Positions 45,246 to 56,778 of a stretch of DNA of 64,000 bases are shown one piece after another. This DNA comes from Notospermus geniculatus. Its lineage: Eukaryota > Nemertea > Pilidiophora > Heteronemertea > Lineidae. Location of the stretch: the NCBI GenBank assembly GCA_002633025.1, contig NMRB01000057.1, positions 571,460-635,459 of the forward strand. Direction: 5' to 3'. The stretch's first letter is position 1, and every line of letters begins with the position of its first letter. The translations under genes and the position numbers were made by a program. Below the pieces are notes generated by a model. The model was given only the letters and a program-made list of their open reading frames with translations. It searched no databases and had not been told where the DNA came from.

Positions 45246-45988
45246 TCACCTCAGAAACCCGTTACTATTTCATATGCCAGATTTGGTGCTTTTATCACAA
45301 AATGAATGATTTTGCCATTTTCGGACCTTGCCCCCCCTTCCATATAGAATGATATCGTAGACGAGAACCGCCGAATCGATTTATAATGGCCATTTTAGGG
45401 ATGAGTCACGCGCGCTAGGAACAACCCGCTTAAAGTAAACAAGACAACAAAATCATCGTCGCCCACTTGACACCATAAGGCGTAAAGATTTATACGCATT
45501 CAAAATATAACAATTAATACTTCGGGCTATCAACAAAATGATTTTATTGCTTGTACAGAAGATCGCCCTGGGAGGGATTTTTTGTGTGGGTCATAATATA
45601 ACAAGCCGCTGTTTCGCACCCGTGATACGAATCGTCGACGAGTTTAAATTATCATGGCCTTTATCGTGTGCTGTGATAAATTGAGTTGGTTAAAAAAGTA
45701 ATGAAGTCGCTTTACCACACTCAAAAAAGAACATCAAATGAATGAATTGATTCCATCAAATGTAGGTACCGTAATAATCCCCAAAGTGACCCCCCCCCCC
45801 CTCGGTAAAAATCTGCAGGTAAAATATCCCCAATGGTAAATATTCCCAACTGGGAAGGTCGGTAAAAAACAGTTTTTCCTCAAAATACTTAGTGTAGAAA
45901 AATTTTCACTTTTTTGCCCAAAGGTGTTTTTTTTATTTTACGTACCTTCCCAGTCGGGGGATTTTTACCTTTTTCCAGTTAAAACAGA

Positions 45989-46163
45989 TGTGTGGCAGGA
46001 ATCAAAATCCTAGGAATGCAAGCCCGCAAACAATAGCCCGCTGTTGTAAGGTTATATTCGAATGGTCATGGTCTCTATACCCATAATTCTAATCCCTCGC
46101 TGAACAATAGGATCGTACTCTGATTCCAGGGGGACTTTGATCCCTGTCACACCGGTTCCATCA
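45989..46163 (+). repeat. AATAGCCCGCTATTGTAAGG repeat, copy 2
   Basis: Aligns from CAGGAATCAAAATCCTAGGAAT through GATCCCTGTCACACCGG with copy 1 at 43650-43823. Confidence 0.8.
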
Positions 46164-46721
46164 CGCTGTGACGTGATGTATGCATGTGCCTGTCGAAGTA
46201 TCGGATTCTTGAGGAGGCCTATCATGATATAAAAAGGTGTTTAATGACACCACAAAGGCCTGCGGTCATACTCGTCCTGCCGGACGTCCACCCCTGGCGG
46301 CCCCTGACATGCCTGGGATCTGGCGGTGAGCAGACGACAAATGGCGACAGTGACAAAAGGGAAAACACAAGAACAATCGTGCGACACGACAGAAAGAATC
46401 ATTTCGTCTTAACACCTGTCAATCAATCAACCAATTAACGTTTCAATCACTTTCTGCTTGTATCCATTTAGCCTCGGGCGAGCACCAAACGAGAAAATAT
46501 TTACGCTTGGAAAATTCGCCAGGATTTGCAATATTTTCAACAACAGTGTCGTATGTTTAGAGCAGACGACACGTCTGGGAAAAGTGGTTGATTATAATGT
46601 CCGAACACGTGTCAGAGGAGTTGATTATCCCAGGAACAAAAATTTACAAAAGCCCTAAATTTTGTTTTGTCAAGAGGTCATTATTAGCCTGTCTGTTGGT
46701 CTCTCTTTTGGTTTTTACCTA

Positions 46722-47058
46722 AGGGACCGTCTCAAAAATACCGTGAAGCCAAAGAAGTGTAATTTTTTTCACTTCTGTCTTGACCCCCCCTCCCCCTCAG
46801 AAGTGAAATTTCGGCATCTAATTGGCTTCACTCATGGGTGGTATTACACAAGCCTTATTAAAGATGGTGGGTGAGAAGAAAGGGTCTAAACAACACTATT
46901 TCCCTATTTTGAAGAAAGATGTAATTGTATTTTTTAGGAATTCCATGAAGCCAACTTTTTTCAAGAAGTGAAATGGTGACCATGAAGTTAGCCAACCCTC
47001 CCTCCCTAGTGAAAAAAATTACACTTCTTTGGTTCAAGGTATTTTTGAGACGGTCCCT
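46722..47058. mobile_element. Foldback with AGGGACCGTCTCAAAAATACC ends, 337 bp
   Basis: Left end AGGGACCGTCTCAAAAATA and right end TATTTTTGAGACGGTCCCT are perfect inverses; pairing continues through GCCAAAGAAGTGTAA. The interior repeats AAGTGAAAT and CACTTCT words. Non-coding. Confidence 0.85.
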
Positions 47059-47548
47059 AAGACCATGACAGGTCTATGCGAATTTAATTCACCACTATTT
47101 GTTCAGGGATTGTCCAAACTCGCGCTTACATGGCGGCTTACATGGCGGCTCGGTTACCAAATTCAAAACAATCTCGTCAAGAAATAAAGATTAATGTAAT
47201 TTACATTCAAGATCTCTTGAATTAGTTGGTTAATGTGCCTTTACCGTAATCCTCATTTTAAATTATTCCACTTGGTTGAGTCCGTGTCATTCAATTGAAA
47301 CCGCTACACTTGAGGAAGCCTTCAAAAATCTCACACAATTTAGAGATTATTTTTTTCTCAGAAAAGTGCGGTGACAGGCAGTTGTCATCTAGTACCCGGC
47401 GACCGGAACCCATCAACCTCTGGTTGTTCGCCGTTGTCGTGCACTTCTGAATCAACTGCAATTTGAACAAATGTTTTTGTGGTGACATTGGCTTTTACAA
47501 CGCATGCAGTCATTTTGTGTCCAATGGGGCATATGATGCATTTTGGAT

Positions 47549-48034
47549 AGTCTGGTTCCCTGACCTGCTGTATGGCGGCGCTGACTGATGGTGCGATACA
47601 GAGGTCAGGCAGGCGCCGCGTCAACACTGATCTAAAAATAGAACATTACTCATGGCTGAATATTATGGGATATCGGGGTGTCGTGTTTACTTCCGCTAAA
47701 CGAGTTGCACATAGTGTGTGAAAACTGTCAAAATGCCGTGTGTTCTGTATGTTTTAGGTGTACCAGTATCAGCTCCTGCCTCTGCATCGGCCTGCACAGG
47801 TGTCGCAAGAGAGAAAATTCTGAAACTTTAGCGTCAAAACGCCACATAAGCTGCTTGAGCCCGATGTAGCGGATTCATATGTGACCATGGTGACCTAGGT
47901 GACGTCACTGCAAAATTGTCAGGATCCTGACAATTTTCAGATCACGTGATCAGTATCAACGCGGCGCCTGCCTGACCTCTGTATCGCACCATCAGTCAGC
48001 GCCGCCATACAGCAGGTCAGGGAACCAGACTACA
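47549..48034. repeat. Long inverted repeat, arms about 75 bp, spacer about 335 bp
   Basis: The arm TAGTCTGGTTCCCTGACC... (47549-47624) recurs inversely at 47958-48034 with near identity, including GGCGGCGCTGACTGATGG. The spacer has a Cys-rich 63-codon frame (47678-47869) that I do not recognise. It is either a young non-autonomous element or an inverted duplication. Confidence 0.85.
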
Positions 48035-49023
48035 TTTTGGATTGATTCCAACCGGAACACCGGGACCAAATCCCGCGAGATATTGCGAGACTTGGGTTTG
48101 GGATTTAGTCCCGGAGGAAAAATCACCGCCGCCATCTTGAATATCTTATTGCGCCCCCACCTATAGCTGGGATAGTGATGCGGCGACCGAACCACCTGGA
48201 TCTACTTTCGGACTACTTTGACTCATCCACTAGAAGATATAGTTCGGTGAAACTCATCACTTTTGTGTCGAAAAAGAACCTAACGATGGCAGTTTTGGGT
48301 TAATTTAATACAATATGACACGCAAAAGTGAATTTTACTAAGATTTTGCGAGTTATTGTGCGTTTTTGCTCGGCCAAATCGGGATTTCCCCGGGGTTCCC
48401 GCCATTATGCCATACAGTACAGAATGTACAGTGCACTGACATGCATTTCGCTGTTCTGATGCTGTGCGTCCACTGTGCGTTTGCCAGATTCCCAAAACAA
48501 TAAAATATGCTATTATGGGTCTTCTGATGTAAATATGCGAATAAATTGACTTAAATATATTTATTTCATCTGAAATCATCATAAAATACAATTAAAGTAG
48601 CAAATATTTATCAGAGAAATGTCATTTCTTTAGAACTACTTTTACCGCGGAAGTAGTTCTGCCACACCGGCGCTGTGAGGCGCGACCCATCACATAACCC
48701 TACGCAAAATGGCGGATTTGACTGTTGTTCGTCAGGGTCACAAACCGACGCAACGTCACCAGGTTTTTTTGAGGCTTGTGCCCTGTTGTTCAGGTTGGGA
48801 TTGATTCAAGTCCGACTCCACCGCTGATCATTCTTGTGAAATGTTGAAACGAGGGCAAAAATCGTCTACAAATGAAATTTGATGTCTTATATTACATGTA
48901 TATGATTATTAGGAATTTATGGCAAAAATTTCAAACATGTAGGCCTAAGTCAAACCCGTTTAACTGGCGACGAATCAGAAAGAACTTTGTATGTGGGCAA
49001 TGCCAGCACCAGAATAATTAACC

Positions 49024-49164
49024 AGGGACCTTGTTCACGAAGCCCCCAACTCTACGGAGTGCGTAAACTATTGTACATTTGCGGGCGACCTATTGTTCAC
49101 TATCAGCCTGACAAGGGATTTGCGTTCCCTTAAAAGTTACGGGGGCTTTGTGAATAAGGTCCCT
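49024..49164. mobile_element. Foldback with AGGGACCTTGTTCACGAAG ends, 141 bp
   Basis: Left AGGGACCTTGTTCACGAAGC and right GCTTTGTGAATAAGGTCCCT are inverted with few mismatches. The AGGGACC terminus is shared with the element at 46722-47058. Confidence 0.75.
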
Positions 49165-49526
49165 GTTGCATTGCGGTTTTTGACAAGTCATTTTAGAAAT
49201 AGCGCTTTGGGGGGTAAGCTGAAGATAGGCCTCCTACATGTACAATCTGATATTCGCATCACATGCCCTGACTAACCTGTATGGTATATTAGGAATTTAT
49301 TTGAAGCAAACAAAATGTACATAACGAAAGATAAGTTGTCCAGGGCTGAAGCAGGCATTAGTAGCCCTGGATTAACAAAAATAAAAAATACAGTAAATAA
49401 ATGATGGTGGAAGACAACAGTACACACGAAAATGAGAGAAAAAGAAATGGTACAAAATAATGAAACCTGTATTGTGTAAAATATAACAATTCGGACAATT
49501 ATAAAAGTTACAGACAAGAAAACAGC

Positions 49527-49648
49527 ACGCTATTGTGAGGGTATGTATTCGAATGGTCACCATATACATGTAGACCCTATTCTAGGCCTAATCCCTCGCT
49601 GAACAAGACCGGATTTTGATTCCAGGGGAACTCTGATCCCTGTCACAC
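49527..49648 (+). repeat. AATAGCCCGCTATTGTAAGG repeat, copy 3
   Basis: Shares ATTCGAATGGTCACCAT, TCCCTCGCTGAACAA and GATCCCTGTCACACC with copies at 43650 and 45989. The left end is truncated. Confidence 0.7.
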
Positions 49649-49914
49649 CTGTACATATTTATGTTTATTTACTGTAATAATATAGCGTGGATGTGATGAA
49701 TTGGGAGATGGTTGATTTTATCAAGTGTTCACTAGACTGCGCAATGCAGTTGGGCCTACAATCCTTTAAACAACCACGTTCTGCAGTTGGGCCTACTGCC
49801 TTGAATACCCACCGAGAGCAGAGTGTACCACTGATGCACGCCGCCCCCAATCGCCAGAGTCATAGGAATCAATATCTAAACGCAGGCCTCATGATTCGCG
49901 ACCCCGAACCCGGC

Positions 49915-50753
49915 GACCACGTGCGCAATGAGGTTAGCCCTGTTCCGGACCAGACGTCCCCCGCATCATACAATCTCATTCCACAATCATGATGATAATT
50001 ACAAATAATAGAGCAATATTCATTCTTGTCCTGAGCCAATACTACAAACAAAAGCTATTCAATGCCTTAACTTCCAGGCATAATTTTATAATTTACCAAT
50101 ATTTACTTTGGCTAGGAACGGCTACATTTACCTCGCGGATTCCGGGAAAATTAAGAATATTAAGAGTTAATTTGAAAATTGTTGGACAATTTGCATAATT
50201 CAGATTCTTAGTGTATATAATATATAATATATAATTATGATCGAGTGAGTAAATAACATATTTTGATTTCTATGGCTGCATCTGGACTTTAAACTGCTCA
50301 TGTTGACCGTTGTCTGGTGGGCTTTCTAACCCACGACCACGTGCGCAATGAGGTTAGCCCTGTTCCGGACCAGACGTCCCCAGCATCATACAATCTCATT
50401 CCACAATCATGATGATAATTGCAAATAATAAGAGCAATATTCATTCTTGTCCTGAGCCAATACTACAAACAAAAGCTATTCAATGCCATAACTTCCAGGC
50501 ATAATTTTATAATTTACCAATATTTACTTTGGCTAGGAACGGCTACATTTACCTCGCGGATTCCGGGAAAATTAAGAATATTAAGAGTTAATTTGAAAAT
50601 TGTTGGACAATTTGCATAATTCAGATTCTTAGTGTATAATATATAATATATAATTATGATCGAGTGAGTAAATAACAGATTTAGATTTCTATGGCTGCAT
50701 CTGGACTTTAAACTGCTCATGTTGACCGTTGTCTGGTGGGCTTTCTAACCCCA
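49915..50753. repeat. Tandem duplication of a 420-bp unit
   Basis: GACCACGTGCGCAATGAGG starts at 49915 and again at 50335, and the following 420 bases are almost identical. The unit contains AT-rich TATATAATATATAAT. The two 66-69 codon open frames are copies of each other. Confidence 0.95.
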
Positions 50754-51784
50754 TTGTCTACTTCATAATCAACATTTCAACCTGTCAAGTAAAAATCTTT
50801 TTTCCCATTTGCCATTTCCTCTAACAACAAAGCCACCGATTCTCCGTCATTTTTACTTTTTGTGTTTTTATCAACTGTTGAAATTCAGTCGGCGCGTGCC
50901 CACGGCATTGCCAGCCAGACTACTTCACTTTTAACATTTATGAATAAAGTCATATTTGTCGATATAATGCACGTTAGCCGGTGTTTTCAAAGCCATGTTT
51001 ATCCCCGAGGTGTTGCGCCAACCTAAATCTCTGGTCCAGACACCTGACCCACCAGTTCATCATCAGTTTTTGCAGCAGCAGCGCATTAATGAGCTTCTTT
51101 TCCGACGATCTTTACACGTTCACAGACTGCCCGAAGATATCATTGCGAATTCAAACACAATTGCCAGAAGGTTCGATTTAATCGCGTCAAATTGTATTGT
51201 TATAGTCGAAAACTGGTCCACACCCCGTCTGTTTGCAGCCGAGCAGGTCCATCCTTTGTCGGCACTGGTCCTACCCTCAGGACTTTCCGTTCAGGCGGCA
51301 AGCAGGGCCGAGAGAAAAAATATATCGGTCGATTTTCTGGTGTCCCATGCCAGTGACAGTGTGTTTCGTTCTGCAAAGACCCTATACTTCGTGTACTCAT
51401 GTACATGTATATGTAAGGTACAGATCTAAAAAAAGTCTTAATCTTAGGAAATTTCATAGGCCTACGCCTACAAGAATATCTTAGGGAGGTTAAGAAATCA
51501 AACGACAAACGTAAACGTTAACGACAACGTTATTTTTGTCCCGAAAATGCAATATAAAATCTGGTTAATGTGTAGTATGAAAAATAACTTTGTCGTAAAG
51601 TTTACGTTTACCGTTTGATTTCTAAACATCCGTACTGTCACATACATGTAAGAACCACTTTTACTACTACCTTTTACTAATACCTGAAGTCTGAGTAATC
51701 TGAAACTTCTGAGGCTAACGGGTTTCTAAGCTGAAAGACTCCTACCGGACTCGAACCCACGGACACCACAACAATACGTATATA

Positions 51785-52318
51785 TCGGGTGTCCCAAAAA
51801 AAGTGAACCGCTTTTTGACAAGTATTTCCTCAGCGATAGATAAACCGAATTCATTGGAATTTTTCACAGAGTACCCTCAGGATACCATCAACAAGTCTGC
51901 TAAATATCTAAGAGATCAGTCACACATTGGGCCGTATTTTAGAACGTTCCTTAACATTAAGGTCCACCTTAAATCTATTGTTCTCGATGGTTTTACAATA
52001 GACTTAAGGTCGACCTTATGTTAAGGAACATTTTAAAATACGACCCATTGTGCGAGTATTGTCAAATTCAAAACAGCATGTAAAAAAATCCAATATCAGA
52101 GCTAATGCAATGTGACCTTCATCATGTTCAGGCAGGTGTTGACATGCTGTTTTGAATTTGACAATACTCGCATAATTTGCGACCGATCTCCTAGATATTT
52201 TGCAGACTTGTTAATGATACCCTAATGTTACTCTGCGAAAAATTCCAATGAATTCGGTTCATCTGTCGCTGAGAAAATACTTGTCAAAAAAGCGGTTCAC
52301 TTTTTTTGGGACACCCGA
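51785..52318. mobile_element. Non-autonomous TA-flanked element with CGGGTGTCCCAAAAAAAG ends
   Basis: Terminal inverted repeats begin TCGGGTGTCCCAAAAAAAG, continue TGAACCGC and extend inward past CTTGTCAAAAAGCGG. TA flanks both sides. The centre holds a nested foldback at 51929-52046. No transposase frame; a Tc1/mariner relative is likely from the TA target. Confidence 0.85.
51929..52046. mobile_element. Nested foldback GGGCCGTATTTTAGAAC
   Basis: Left GGGCCGTATTTTAGAACGTT and right ACATTTTAAAATACGACCC are inverse relatives, with CTTAAGGTCGACCTTA-like pairing inside. It sits inside the TA element at 51785-52318, so it is probably younger or is that element's own stem. Confidence 0.65.
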
Positions 52319-52734
52319 TATATACACATGTATCAACCTATTCACAGAACTTCAAAGATCCGCTAGGACATCACAGTTAAAGACCGCTTCTGCCGATTCC
52401 AGGAACCGTCATCCCCTCGAGGGCCTATAATAGACACACTTATCCCCCTCCAGTTCATCATATTGTGGACACAGCTCTTTGAAGTGTTTTGTGAGGCCTT
52501 GTGCTGGTTGCACTCTCACCAAGATTAGGTAGAGACGCTTGACCATCTATACAAGCGGGCCAGTGGCTTATTCTTTTGATCTTGTATGAATTTGGAAACA
52601 AGTGTAAATACATGTATCTTGACAAAAATCAAAGGCGATACCGCCGGCCGGTTGGCCCGAGGAGCAGGATTTGGAATTCAAGAGGCTGCACAAGAGAAGC
52701 ATGTCAAGAAGGTCGCCTGCGAACGTGGGGGTGT

Positions 52735-52858
52735 ACGGTAAAAAAGGCACTGGTACAAAAGGCACCGGTAAAAAAGGCACGGTAAAAAAGGCACTGGTAA
52801 AAAAGGCACTGGTAAAAAAGGCACCGGTAAAAAAGGCACCGGTAAAAAAGGCACATAA
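52735..52858 (+). repeat. 15-bp tandem repeat GGTAAAAAAGGCACC
   Basis: About eight units of GGTAAAAAAGGCAC(T/C) follow each other. Since 15 is a multiple of three, one frame reads as a Lys-rich VKKAL/VKKAP repeat, an artefact. The array begins where segmental copy 1 ends; copy 2 has a C-run at that position. Confidence 0.95.
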
Positions 52859-53442
52859 AAATCACCGGGTAGGTAAGAAAGGCACTATGGCTTTTTGGAC
52901 TCCTTGTGCTCTTTAAAGCCAGTTTCCCCGAAATGATTGATTTGGACTTTTTGCAGGGCATGGTATTTGCATTGGTGAACTAAGGTATATTTTTTCCCAT
53001 TATCCATCTGAAACCATGTTGCCAGAGACATTCAGAATTCAGTAAAACCAATGAAGACCGCCACCTATGAGGTGGTGGCGGTCTTAAAAAACCTCTTAGT
53101 CTTAGGAAATTTCATAGGCCTACGCCTACAAGAATATCTTAGAGAGGTTATGAAATCAAACGACAAACGTAAACGTTAACGACAACGTTATTTTTGTCCG
53201 GAAAATGCAATATAAAATCTGGTTAATGTGTAGTATGAAAAATAACTTTGTCGTAAAGTTTACGTTTACCGTTTGATTTCTAAACATCCGTACTGTCACA
53301 TAAGAACCACTTTTACTACTACCTTTTACTAATACCTGAAATCTGAGTACATGTAATCTGAAATTTCTGAGGCTAACAGGTTTCTAAGCTGAAAGACTCC
53401 TACCGGACTCAAACCCACGGACACCACAACAATACGTATATA

Positions 53443-53830
53443 CAGTAAACTCGAGTTTAAACCACCGGTTCATAAGCACACCCACAGTCGAAATGGGAGT
53501 GAATAAAACATACCAATAGGAGCTGTCAGCGAGTTGACCACTAGGTGTCACTAGGGCCCAATTCAATGCATCTAGCGGACCCAGTCATTATCGATCGAGC
53601 AGCGATCATAATACATTTCCTGTACATTTGGTCCGCTAAGACTGTGCTGCCATCTGTTAGCGATATGCGCGGCTGACTGCTCCTATTACCACGCTGAATG
53701 GCTAGAATTGCTAGAACGATCACAACCCACTGATGGAATGAATAGTTGCTTAAGACCTAGGGTGAAACTGACCCTACTTTGGGTGTGCTTATGAACATAC
53801 TGAACCGGTGGTTTAAACTCGAGCTTACTG
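53443..53830. mobile_element. Non-autonomous TA-flanked element with CAGTAAACTCGAG ends
   Basis: Left CAGTAAACTCGAGTTTAAACC and right TTTAAACTCGAGCTTACTG are inverse and extend through ACCGGTTCATAAGCACACCC. TA flanks both sides. An AATAGGAGC MITE (53515-53687) is nested inside. Confidence 0.85.
53515..53687. mobile_element. AATAGGAGC MITE, 173 bp
   Basis: Ends AATAGGAGCTGTCAG and CTGACTGCTCCTATT; body matches the element at 18737-18908 in opposite orientation. Nested in the TA element at 53443-53830. Confidence 0.8.
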
Positions 53831-54319
53831 TATACATGTATCAACCTATTCACAGAACTTCAAAGATCCGCTAGGACATCACAGTTAAAGACCGCTTCTG
53901 TCGATTCCAGGAACCATCATCCCCTCAAGGGCTTATTAGACACACTTATCCCCCTCCAGTTCATCATATTGTGGACACAGCTCTTTGAAGTGTTTTGTGA
54001 GGCCTTGTGTTGGTTGCACTCTCACCAAGATTAGGTAGAGACGCTTGACCGTCGACAAGCGGGCCAGTGGCTAAGTCTTTTGATCTTGTATGTGGAAACA
54101 TAACAAGTGTAAATATATTGACAAAAATCAAAGGCGATACCGCCGGCCGGTTGGCCTGAGGAGCAGGATTTGGAACTCAAGAGGGGTGCACAAGAGAAGC
54201 ATGTCAAGTGAGGTCGCCTGCGAACGTGGGAGTACCCCCCCCCCCCCGAACCCAATGTACCCAAAACAAATGGCCCATTTTTACATTCGATTTTACATGT
54301 ACGTACGTACCCATGACAG

Positions 54320-54490
54320 TAGTAAAGTTGTCTCCGATATTCGCACTGATTTTTGACCCCAATCGGGGTCTTCCTCAGGCACTTTCGAGTGGAGATCCCA
54401 GAAGTGAATGAGCTGGATCCTAATTTTGGGTTTATATTTATAGTGAAGAAGCCCTGAAAAAATAGGAAGGTGTGAAAAGTTAGGTTGACC
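54320..54490 (-). repeat. Retroelement-like repeat with CCTGAGGAAGACCCC, uninterrupted copy
   Basis: Matches the split copy at 42910-43380. On the minus strand it carries GTGCCTGAGGAAGACCCC, then GGGGTCAAAAA. The first base of the hammerhead GAA triplet is not conserved here. Confidence 0.5.
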
Positions 54491-55224
54491 AGAATAGAGA
54501 CTTTCAGCACGTACGCCGTCTCGCGTATATCGCTTCGACGACACAGAATGATGACGTCATGCACAAAATCGATACGGATACGTCATACGGGCTGGGAATT
54601 TATCGTTGCTGAAAGTCCCTAATACAGTTGAATACGTACCCATGACGTTGAGGACGAAATGTGGGTGTATTCATATTGAATAGGCCTAGGCCTACTTGGT
54701 TTGAGGTTTTTGTGTGTTTCCACCAAATCCCTTCCCAAATGAGGTCTAATTCCCCAGCATCTTTTCCCGGTCATCATTCCTGCCCGCATACCATCATGGT
54801 TGTAAAAAAATTCTTGAACATCATTACTATAGGCCTACCCTTCATATACTCTAAACTCCCACGTACCTGTCCCATTCCTGAACTCGGAAAAAAATGACTA
54901 AATCCTAAGTTGAAAATAATGGGGTGTGGGTAGGGTCAGAAACAGTAATGTCCTGTCCACTTAATTACTTGTCCCACTCCCGAGCCTGGCAAAGAATGAC
55001 AGCGTGCGATATCTTCAACTTAGGATTTGGTCATTTTTTCCAGTTCAGGAATGGGACAGGTAAGGGGCGGGAGTTTAGAGTAGGCCTAGTCCTATTTCCA
55101 CATGAATGTTTGGTAGTGATTCCGACTCATGTTTATCTGCAACGTGTGCTGAGGAACCGTGATTCAGGCATAAAATGATGCAGTGAACGAAAAAAAAGAA
55201 ATATGGCTCTGACCCACCCCTCCC

Positions 55225-56042
55225 GGACGGTAGGTTCTAAACCTTGGAACGATGAAACCATGAAACCATCCATGAAACCATGAAACCATCCAGGAAACTA
55301 TGGAACCACCCAAAATTATACTTTTATCCGGCTTTGTCAAAACAGCAAAATGACGAAATGACAAAACGAAGTGATGGACTACTTTGTACTTGTTAGACAT
55401 AGCCTCAAACAACTAGGTGACTGATCCTCACAAACAGCCGCGCAGGTCAAGGGGTTTTAGGCCTAAATGATATTGCACTCTTGATGCTGCAGATTCAATC
55501 TTATTCTTATATCATCCAGGGCACCCTGGTGTTCGGACTCCTTGCCAACTCTGAAGTCAGCTCTGCGACTGAAGCTCGGCATGATCTCAATGCCTGAGAC
55601 CACATGTGCTGGGTTTCTGGGAACCTCAGTGACCCCTCGTTGATTATATTGTGTAGTTACCCTTCATCTCTTTCTGAGAAGGCTAATTATGATTTGTTTA
55701 CACTAGAGTTCACCATCAGTAGTATAAAATAACTGAGACCAGCATGTTTGCATTATGGATTATAGTATCAGCACAGTCATGTTGTGTTGGACTGGGATGG
55801 GGGTGTATAGAAAACTATGACACACCGTCTGTGCTTGATGATAATCATACATGCTTTTTACCTCCATAGCAATGGGAAAATAGCTAATGTCATGTCATGT
55901 TGAAGGCTAAGGATATTTTGGGTGGTTCCTGGGTGGTTCCATGGTTTCCTGGGTATTTTCATGGTTTTCTGGGTGGTTCCATAGTTTCATGGATGGTTTC
56001 ATGGTTTCATGGTTCCAAGGTTTAGAACCTACCCTCCCGGAC
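55225..56042. mobile_element. Inverted-end element with CCATGAAAC arrays in both arms
   Basis: The left arm (55225-55315) carries GGTTCTAAACCTTGGAAC then CATGAAACCATCCATGAAAC units; the right arm (55912-56042) is its inverse, with the arrays expanded to different lengths. The 600-bp centre has no recognisable protein. Minisatellite growth inside transposon ends is the likely history. Confidence 0.75.
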
Positions 56043-56356
56043 TGTGTCATCGGTCCATCGGGAAAAAGTGGGCCAAGTATTCCGCTTGTTATCAAACAAC
56101 GTTTAAAGCGAACAACACAAAAAGTAACCGCGTGCCTATTTCGAGGAAAGACTCCTCGCCAGGCCAGCCCATGGAATTGTAACAAAGATACCTTTCATAT
56201 TGCAACTTTGACCTTGATACCTTTCCAAGAATCGCCATTCTCGAATCTTGCACTAGTGCCAGATCCGTTTCTCGATCTCCCAGGCTCCTCCATGGTGATT
56301 TCTGGATCCCCAATGGTCCCCGATGCAACCTTGAAGGGTGTACATGTGCAGATTGN

Positions 56357-56446
56357 ATCAGGGGTTCTTAGCGCTCGCTTCATTCGTCACCGCACACAAA
56401 CGTTTGTGTGCGGTGACGAAGGGAGCGAGCGCTAAGAACCCCTGAT
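56357..56446. mobile_element. ATCAGGGGTT foldback, perfect copy
   Basis: A 90-bp almost loop-free palindrome starting ATCAGGGGTTCTTAGCGCTC and centred on AACGTT. An assembly N sits directly before it at 56356. Diverged relatives lie at 14774, 16660, 17630 and 17714. Confidence 0.85.
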
Positions 56447-56574
56447 GTTCCCTGGAGGTTGAGGGGTGTAGATGTACAGAACAATCGCTGAACAACATTG
56501 ATAACAGATTCAGTCAAAGTGAAAGAAGGCCTTCAATTTTTGCGTTCCACATGCGTTTCCCATTTTCAGGTCTA

Positions 56575-56778
56575 AAGGCCTCTATACACTGAATGACAAA
56601 AGTCGAAATTTGTCGCTACAATTGTCGGTTCCAAAATACTTTTTGTAGAAACGTTCCATAAATGTGAAAATCTTCTGACAATTTTGTGGAGTATTCAACA
56701 TGTCACCAGATCAAGTGTTGTCAAACTGACATAGCAGCGACTAATTTCGACTTTTGTCATTCAGTGTATAGAGGCCTT
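56575..56778. mobile_element. Foldback with AAGGCCTCTATACACTGAAT ends, 204 bp
   Basis: Perfect 36-base inverted arms at 56575-56610 and 56743-56778. The centre contains TTGTCGCTAC/AGCAGCGAC-like pairing. It directly abuts the next inverted-end element. Confidence 0.85.

Larger units (their letters stand above)
51443..52730. repeat. Segmental duplication, copy 1, interrupted by a TA element
   Basis: Matches 53101-54231. The shared part starts CTTAGGAAATTTCATAGG and ends GCCTGCGAACGTGGG. The copy is split by a 534-bp element at 51785-52318. Confidence 0.9.
53101..54231. repeat. Segmental duplication, copy 2, interrupted by another TA element
   Basis: Matches 51443-52730 but contains a different element (53443-53830) at the same target. 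A hairpin AAGACCGCCACC/GGTGGTGGCGGTCTT lies just upstream at 53053-53086. Confidence 0.9.

Noticed and set aside
50995-51429. 144-codon forward ORF
   Set aside because: Length is close to the chance expectation for 64 kb in six frames, it matches no family I know, and it lies next to repeats.
52671-52916. Lys-rich ORF with VKKAL/VKKAP repeats
   Set aside because: It is the in-frame reading of a 15-bp minisatellite that is absent from the sister duplicate.
54031-54564. 177-codon reverse ORF
   Set aside because: It runs through a segmental duplication edge and a retroelement-like repeat and its sister copies are not open.
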